NCBI GenBank assembly: GCA_916613615.1
Contig: OU744731.1
Location: 18,322,328-18,386,327 of the forward strand
Source of the DNA: Steromphala cineraria
Lineage: Eukaryota > Mollusca > Gastropoda > Trochida > Trochidae
Length of the DNA stretch: 64,000 bases
Direction of reading: 5' to 3'
The first letter of the stretch is position 1, and the number at the start of each line of letters is the position of its first letter. Of the stretch, positions 59,251 through 64,000 are shown piece after piece. A program made the translations under genes and the position numbers. The notes beneath the pieces were generated by a model that did no database searches, was not told the origin of the DNA, and worked only from the letters and a program-made list of their open reading frames with translations.

Positions 59251-59627
59251 TGAATTGACGTGCCAAAGCTATCTTTAGCGTCACGTGACTCAGCGTTGAG
59301 GCGTAGGTAGACCGCTGTTTGCTTAGAGCTTTACTAAAGCTTTTTACTCTCGACTTCAAAGGGTTGTTTAGATCAAAGGCAGGGAAAACTAGTTAGTATG
59401 AATATTGACTCTACTCGGTCAATATTGTCTTTGTAGTGTCAATATTGTCTTTGCAATGTCAATATAGACTTAGTAGTATCAACAAAGCGTGGTAAGAAGG
59501 TAAGGATATCCCCAGACCTCGCGGAAAGCATTTTGAATTGGCGCGCCAGAGCTATCTTTAGCGTCACGTGACATAACTCAGAGCCGACACACCGTTGTTT
59601 GCTTAGAGCTTTAAGAAAGGTTTTGAC
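59251..59627 (+). repeat. Direct repeat pair in the element's left region
   Basis: 59251-59347 and 59534-59627 share GCTATCTTTAGCGTCACGTGAC and TGTTTGCTTAGAGCTTTA, with changes between. The spacing is about 283 bp. Each contains the E-box TCACGTGAC (59281 and 59564); a third E-box is at 59883. Placement before the gene cluster suggests enhancer or replication-origin function, but this is inference. Confidence 0.75.
59418..59477 (+). repeat. Three 20-bp tandem units
   Basis: Units at 59418, 59438 and 59458, consensus GTCAATATTGTCTTTGTAGT. The third is diverged. They lie between the two larger direct repeats, a layout reminiscent of iterated protein-binding sites. Confidence 0.85.
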
Positions 59628-60130
59628 CTACTGAATGACAAAAGCCTCTGGCTGTGTCAATAAGGTTTGGTTCTTAACAGCAGAAAAAATAGCGAGGTCA
59701 GTTTCATGCTATATTCTAAATGATATAATTTTGCATGGAAAATTCATATGAAAGTGAACACTAGTGTGAAATGAAAAATGGTTAATCAAAAAACGCTCGA
59801 CGTTAAAGCTCTTTATCATAGCTTCATTTAAAACGTGTTAAGACTCGCATTATTTTATTTGAACATGTTCAGACACAATCTATCACGTGACTGTATCACC
59901 CGACTAAAAGGCGCGCTCTATGAAATCTCGTTTTCTCATCCTATACCTCACTTGACGCCTAGACAGCTATGTTATTCACTTTTCTCAATCTTATTGCCTG
60001 CAAGATCACTCACATTACTAGAACCATGGCAATGTACAGTGAAAACATGACTGACACTTGCTCAAAAGAAGAAAGCCCGAGTACGGAGCATGGACAGCAA
60101 GAGAGTTTGTTTCATATAGGAGCTACCCGC
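59628..60130. other. Element leader, no supported gene
   Basis: Two overlapping 68-71 codon frames on the plus strand (59835-60050, 59969-60175) have no motif, and the second spans the TATA box at 60131. I treat this as upstream non-coding DNA. Confidence 0.4.
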
Positions 60131-60138
60131 TATATAAA
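60131..60138 (+). promoter_or_regulatory. TATA box for the first basic-protein gene
   Basis: TATATAAA, 75 bases before the ATG at 60214. It is one of three TATA boxes in the cluster, each placed 45-76 bases before an ORF. Confidence 0.6.
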
Positions 60139-60213
60139 CCATGTGAAAAGTAGTCTGACTTCATTTTCCACATAGTCTAGCTGGAGATCAGTTGCCACTT
60201 GGTCTAGCTTACC

Positions 60214-60498
60214 ATGGAACGAAAATTATACATTCCCAATGCACAGAAGTTTATAGACTTTTTTGAGCGTCGGCGTGGGGGACAGAAAGGAGGCCAAGTT
60301 CGACCTGGTTCTCTTATCATCAGCATTAGTTCTCCAGCTGATGGAACTGAAGACCAGAAGACCAAGAGATCACCAAAGCGAGTCAAAGCTATCAAACGCA
60401 AAGCAGAAGACGACAGTCTACCTCCAGAAGGCCAGAGCTCACCCAAAACTCCTTTTGTAGGGAAGCCATCTCAGCCTAAAGATTTCTTTCTAGAGTAA
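60214..60498 (+). CDS. Small basic protein, unrecognised
   Basis: 94 codons, ATG in a good context (ACCATGG). The N-terminal part (LYIPNAQKFIDFF, then ERRRGGQKGG) looks folded. The middle is Lys/Arg-rich (TKRSPKRVKAIKRKAE), a likely nuclear-localisation or DNA-binding segment, and the tail is Pro/Ser-rich ending KDFFLE. Small basic proteins beside a packaging ATPase are often virion core or accessory proteins in DNA viruses; that role here is inferred from context only. The frame is intact. Confidence 0.6.
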   Translation: MERKLYIPNAQKFIDFFERRRGGQKGGQVRPGSLIISISSPADGTEDQKTKRSPKRVKAIKRKAEDDSLPPEGQSSPKTPFVGKPSQPKDFFLE

Positions 60499-60515
60499 AT
60501 GAGGACTTGGCCAAC

Positions 60516-60551
60516 TGCGCATGCGTCATAGTTTCTGTACTACGCATGCGC
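60516..60551. promoter_or_regulatory. Inverted pair of NRF1-like sites
   Basis: TGCGCATGCGT at 60516-60526 and ACGCATGCGC at 60542-60551 form an inverted repeat around a 15-bp spacer. Each matches the NRF1 consensus core GCGCATGCGC closely. It sits between the first basic gene and the Cys-rich mini-ORF. A promoter role for the downstream ORF is plausible. Confidence 0.45.
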
Positions 60552-60598
60552 TTCATTTAAATGTAATCATCCATGAGAAAGAGCGGCTATCATTCAAG

Positions 60599-60808
60599 AT
60601 GTCCTTTCAGTGTACTGTGTGTCTTGGTTTGCTCCCTGTAGATGTTCGTGGGGAAGATAACAGTTGATGTTTTACTTGTGTTTACTGCAAGACTAAGTTG
60701 AAGTATACTTACCACCGGTTCTTAGTTCACAGTGACAAATGTACTGTGAAAAGAAAACTTTCTTGTCATGTTCCCCTGTGTACTTGTGGTGTTAACCAGA
60801 GAGTATAA
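60599..60808 (+). pseudogene. Cys-rich mini-protein with one in-frame TGA
   Basis: ATG at 60599 opens 22 codons (CTVC near the start) to TGA at 60665-60667. The same frame then stays open to TAA at 60806-60808, with CFTCVYC, a His/Cys pair (VHSDKC), and LSCHVPLCTC. The spacing of CxxC pairs on both sides suggests one or two zinc-binding knuckles that straddle the stop. Either the ORF is disabled, or TGA is recoded, or the protein never existed. The terminal stop codon overlaps the next TATA box, which fits compact gene packing. Confidence 0.45.
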
Positions 60809-60811
60809 AAG
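60804..60811 (+). promoter_or_regulatory. TATA box for the second basic-protein gene
   Basis: TATAAAAG, 65 bases before the ATG at 60877. It overlaps the stop codon (60806-60808) of the preceding Cys-rich frame. Confidence 0.65.
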
Positions 60812-60876
60812 ACAGTTACGGTAGGCACGCATTGACATTTGCTCTCTAACCAGCAGACAGACCAGATCTCACAAAA

Positions 60877-61149
60877 ATGAAGAGAACGTCAGTGGTGAGA
60901 CCCAGGGATATTTTCTCCACCTTTGACAAACCGAGAAAAGCAAAGCTGAAAACTTCAACAAAGAAACAGGTTACTTTGAAGACACAAGGGACTGCTTCTC
61001 AATCAAAAGGGAGCAAGCAGAGGAAATCTCCCAGTAAGCTGAAAATACAAACTATCTCGACCATACAAGGTGTTGTGAACAGGGCTGTAGCTGCCTTGAA
61101 ACGAGAGAGGCTCGAGAGAGGGTATAAAAGGAAGCTACAAACTCTCTAA
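60877..61149 (+). CDS. Lys/Ser/Thr-rich basic protein
   Basis: 90 codons, ATG in AAAAATGA. About a quarter of residues are Lys or Arg, spread along the whole chain (RKAKLKTSTKKQ, SKGSKQRKSPSKLK, ALKRERLERGYKRK), with few acidic residues. That composition fits a nucleic-acid-condensing core protein, as seen in adenovirus-like particles, though no sequence motif proves it. A helix is likely in the last 30 residues (VNRAVAALKRERLERGYKRKL). Its final codons contain the TATA box of the next gene. Intact frame. Confidence 0.6.
   Translation: MKRTSVVRPRDIFSTFDKPRKAKLKTSTKKQVTLKTQGTASQSKGSKQRKSPSKLKIQTISTIQGVVNRAVAALKRERLERGYKRKLQTL
61123..61130 (+). promoter_or_regulatory. TATA box for the zinc-finger/ATPase gene
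   Basis: TATAAAAG inside the coding region of the upstream basic protein, 45 bases before the ATG at 61176. Confidence 0.6.
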
Positions 61150-61175
61150 ACCCTGCATACACATATGTGATCGGA

Positions 61176-61409
61176 ATGGAGCAGGTCACCTGTCCGGATT
61201 GTGGGAAGAGCTTTACACGTAAGGACAACCTACTGAGACATCAAAAGCAAAGTCATGGAAGGACATCTTACACACTTCCTCCTCTGAGTGACCAGTCTCT
61301 GGCGCTGTCTCCGCCTCCTCCTCCTCCGCCTCCTCAGAGTGGCCAGTATCCTCCGCCTCCTCCGCCTCCTCTGCCTCCTCCGCCTCCTCCGCCTCCTCAT
61401 AGTAGCTAG
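61176..61409 (+). pseudogene. C2H2 zinc finger plus poly-Pro, N-terminal part of ATPase frame
   Basis: The ATG at 61176 starts MEQVTCPDCGKSFTRKDNLL. One classical C2H2 finger (Cys at residues 6 and 9, His at 22 and 27; C-x2-C-x12-H-x4-H) is followed by a proline-rich tail encoded by CCTCCTCCG-type repeats. TAG at 61407-61409 ends the frame, and the next codon continues, still in the same frame, into the ATPase. A single zinc finger before a Pro-rich linker and a P-loop ATPase is an arrangement I associate with invertebrate virus-like elements. I therefore read the two parts as one ancestral gene. Confidence 0.7.
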
Positions 61410-61454
61410 GTGAGCTGTCAGTCTCTGCCTCCTCCTCCCCCTCCTCCATCTCCT
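61310..61454 (+). repeat. CCTCCG/CCTCCT trinucleotide repeat
   Basis: Two stretches (61310-61400 and 61428-61454) of imperfect CCT/CCG triplets encode proline runs. The TAG lies between them. Replication slippage in such tracts is frequent, so the linker length is likely variable, but all seen units keep the frame. Confidence 0.9.
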
Positions 61455-62798
61455 CATGAGCAGCGATTCCAGCTCGAGATTCCCGCTAACGCTCTCGTGG
61501 TTGGCCCGAGTGGTTCGGGGAAGAGTGTATTCGTCTCCAACCTATTACGACACGGCTTGATTCAACCCCTACCAGATTCTATCGTCTGGTGTTATTCTGT
61601 GTGGCAACCTCTCTACGAGAGCATTCAACAAGCCCTACCCCAAGTCCAGTTTGTGAAAGGCCTACCTTATGATCTCGAGGATGAACATTACTTTGATGCC
61701 AACAAACAGAATGTCTTGATCCTGGACGACTTCCTAGCTGAAGCCAAGAATGATAAACGGATCTCTCGTCTGTTTACCCAAACCTCTCACCATAAGAATG
61801 TACTCATTTTATTATTGATCCAGAACATTTTTCCAAGAGGTAAGGAAAGTCGTGACATTGCTCTCAATTCACATTACGTTACCCTGTTCAACTCCCCCGT
61901 GGACAGACAACAGATTAAGGTATTTGCCAGAAGAATATTCCCTGATGATATAGGTAGATTCATGAGCCTTTATGAAGCAGCTGTGGAAACGCCCTATGGG
62001 AACTTAACCGTAGATCTAAAACCTGCTACTTGCGAAAAGAACAGACTTCACGTTAATATCTTGACATCGAATCCAACACACCATCAACCTAGCTTACACG
62101 ACCAACAACGTGAGATAAAAGAGCAAGTACCAACCCTAGACGTTCAGTCAGTTCGAAACCTTCGCGCTGAACAGACGTTTCTTGACGACTCCCTTGAAAC
62201 AGCTTCTCATTCAAGCAGTGAAGAATCGGGGCCTTTCACTGTGGCTACAGCTTGCGCCAATTGCGGTGTCTTGATTGACAACATGCACGACCTCCAATGC
62301 CAAATAAAATCCTGGTGTCCAGCTGCCAATGACAATGCATTGACGTCCAGCAAGAGGAAACGGGCCAGATACATCGATTCGGATGAGGAACAACAGCCTA
62401 TGCAGAAAGGAGGTGGTATAGATGATTCAAAACCACTTCCTCGTCACTGGAAACCCATCAATGACATGGCAGCCGAAGAGTGGCAAAATGTGGGTTTACA
62501 ACGTATCTGGAAGCGGGTGTGTGAGCTTTATCAAGGTGACATGGCACTCAACAGGAAAAAATACAAGCGTCTCGGTCGGACAGTCGAGTGGACAGATCGG
62601 AAATTGAAACAGCTTTGGGATACTAAATTGATGGATAGTCTCAACAGCATCCTCGAGTTTACTCAATATTTTAAAGAAGCGCCTCTGTTTGTACCCCTCC
62701 TAACCAGTCTAGATGAGATAGACCCGTCCTCGGACCAGACCATGATCAAGGGTAAAATCAGACGTTTCATTCATCCTAATATGAAAGAAAGAAAATGA
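61410..62798 (+). pseudogene. FtsK/HerA-type packaging ATPase (virus-like), after in-frame TAG
   Basis: 462 codons from the TAG to TGA at 62796-62798. Walker A is GPSGSGKS (residues 31-38), Walker B is VLILDD (101-106), and LNSHYVTLFNSPVDRQQ (151-167) is the family's third conserved block. A Cys/His cluster (C281, C284, H292, C296, C302) may be a second zinc site. KRKR at 314-317 resembles a nuclear signal, and the C-terminal 120 residues (from RHWKPINDM) are unassigned. The family translocates viral DNA into capsids. There is no ATG between the TAG and Walker A; the first Met codon is at residue 184. Expression of the ATPase therefore needs the upstream zinc-finger start and passage of the TAG, or splicing. 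Apart from the TAG, the frame is intact. Confidence 0.8.
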
Positions 62799-64000
62799 TT
62801 TATTAATATCCGAATCAATTTTCAAAACATGTATGTTAAACTGCAAATCTTCATTCAGAAATAGTTGCGGTTAGTCGCTAAAAAAAAAGTCTATTCATAA
62901 GGACATAGACTATCTAAAATGAACCCTCTTTTCTGTTTAAAGTTCCGTTCTTGAGAAGGGGCATTCTGCAAGGGCTAATCAGTTATCTAGATTTAGATTT
63001 AGAAACAAACACCCCCTTACAAAAGATTTCTCCAGGCAAACTAATTAGCAAAGCCAGTTACAAATTAATAGGTAAACATCACCTTCCAAGCGTGACCTTA
63101 TATCAGGATTGAATGAAATACCTCACTAGGTCAGTGTATGTGGACCCTATGTCAATAGACTTGGGCTATGTCGATTCTTTATTTGTATGGACGTTTTAAG
63201 GTTGAAAATACGCATAGTGTTTTTGGACATGAACTTGTCACTCATTTTACAGAGACAGTCAGTCAGTCTAGTAAGCAGTGAAACCCATGATATCATGTTT
63301 CCATGGCAACACAGCATGCACACCGTCTCTACTTCGATCATTACTTTCCATGCTTTCAATTGTTATGAAACATACCCAGTCTCCTTTCAATACAACTGTT
63401 TATGAATGGTTCCTATTGATACTACAAGAACTCTTGCAACAATGATAACAGAACCAAATTGACGATAGCTCGTTATCAAACAACATGCTCAAAGTTTTAA
63501 TGTTTAACACCTCATAAATAAATTGTGTGAAAGGAACCTACATCCTATATATCATGATATAAATTCAAACTATCTCAATGTTTCATCGCGAAATGATATG
63601 ATAAAGACAGCTTCATGTATGCATGGAGAGGGCTATCTGCCCCGTTATAACGCACAGAGGCGGGGGTAGGAGAAAAAATCACCTGTTAACGAAAGGGGGA
63701 GTGTTATAACGAGGGACAGCAACTGTTGACAGTCCTTGAATGAATGGAATACCTTTCGGGGGTCACAAACAGACAGCCATGAATGAAACTGGTTGGGCAA
63801 ACATTTAATTGACAGGCCGAGATAGACTTTCGCTTACTTGGTTAAATCAACCAACCCTTCAAATGAAAACCAGTCGCTTACCCTTCTATCTGCTAAACTG
63901 TAAGGCTTCGTTTCAAGATATCATTTTGCGCTATGTGTAGGTTTTCAAAGTAAAAAGGTAGGGTTGTCTTTTCACCAATTGGATATTTGTTACTGATGGA
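62799..64000. other. Element interior, no supported gene
   Basis: No frame above about 72 codons and no motif recognised. There are two CGTTATAACG-type palindromes (63643-63652 perfect, 63702-63711 nearly so). No reverse complement of the 59006 end is found, so the element's right terminus is not here, unless it is truncated and host DNA begins somewhere in this stretch. Confidence 0.4.

Larger units (their letters stand above)
59006..64000 (+). mobile_element. Endogenous virus-like element, left part (Polinton/adintovirus-like)
   Basis: The left end, 5'-AGTATATAGGGTGGTTTTGC, starts exactly where block A homology ends. Known Polintons start 5'-AG and duplicate 6 bp of target, so GCAAGT (59000-59005) would be the target duplication. 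The element has a non-coding left 1.1 kb with repeats, then a compact plus-strand gene cluster with individual TATA boxes, small basic proteins and a FtsK/HerA-type packaging ATPase with a zinc finger. GC content is visibly higher than in the surroundings. No integrase, protein-primed polymerase, protease or capsid gene is in the window. These would be expected to the right if the assignment holds. Confidence 0.6.

Noticed and set aside
59835..60175. Two overlapping frames of 71 and 68 codons upstream of the basic-protein gene
   Set aside because: No motif, one overlaps the TATA box, and neither has its own promoter-like site.
61407..61412. Established stop-codon readthrough at TAG
   Set aside because: No known readthrough context (such as CAATTA, or CTA after TGA) follows. 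It remains one option among mutation, splicing and sequencing error.
61213..61457. Minus-strand Glu- and Arg-rich frames
   Set aside because: They are the antisense reading of the poly-Pro triplet repeat and zinc-finger region.
62799..64000. Right terminus of the virus-like element
   Set aside because: No inverted copy of the 59006 end and no return to block A sequence was found before the window ends.

Overview
The window is AT-rich metazoan nuclear DNA with no recognisable conserved host gene. It is built from old, diverged segmental duplications into which several kinds of mobile element have inserted. The repeat types (a CR1/L2-type LINE, a Tc1-type DNA transposon, foldback elements, a GTCC-rich tandem-unit element, arrays of TGACCT half-sites, and a virus-like element with a packaging ATPase) suggest a marine invertebrate. 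A lophotrochozoan such as a mollusc is most likely, but that is inference.

Layout. 1-1763: end of a TGACCT-rich element, a conserved module, and a composite tRNA/foldback element. 1764-7633 continuing at 11163-12965 is block A1, split by a dead CR1/L2 LINE (7634-11154) and a palindrome-bearing insertion (about 11428-12290). 14536-19395 is block A2. 20061-25880 is block B1. 29650-30690 is block C1. 30875-36560 is block A3, split by a Tc1 transposon (31387-32907) and a second composite element (about 34217-34941). 37095-51010 is block B2, holding three almost identical 3,568-bp tandem copies (38601-49304). 51985-55345 is block C2 with two palindromes and a tRNA-like head. 55345-58730 is repeats. 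58731-59005 is a fragment of block A. From about 59006 to the window end there is a virus-like element, probably Polinton/adintovirus-related.

How the parts relate. Blocks A and B share modules in the same order: a conserved upstream module, a segment with a splice-acceptor-like start and the motif GTCAAGACAGCATG, then a second module resembling a short Cys-rich exon. They look like decayed copies of one ancestral locus. In B2 the part carrying a TATA box and the first exon-like segment is triplicated, while the second module and a conserved C-terminal-looking reading frame lie once, downstream. Because the duplicates are paralogous, several insertions have a matching empty site elsewhere in the window, so their ends and target duplications can be read directly.

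The most gene-dense part is 60.1-62.8 kb. Three reading frames there each follow their own TATA box: a small basic protein, a second Lys-rich basic protein, and a C2H2 zinc finger in the same frame as a FtsK/HerA-type P-loop ATPase. A single TAG separates the last two. A Cys-rich mini-ORF between the basic proteins carries one TGA. The left end of the element can be placed at about 59006, where host block A sequence stops and a 5'-AGTATATAGGG end begins. Its right end is outside the window.
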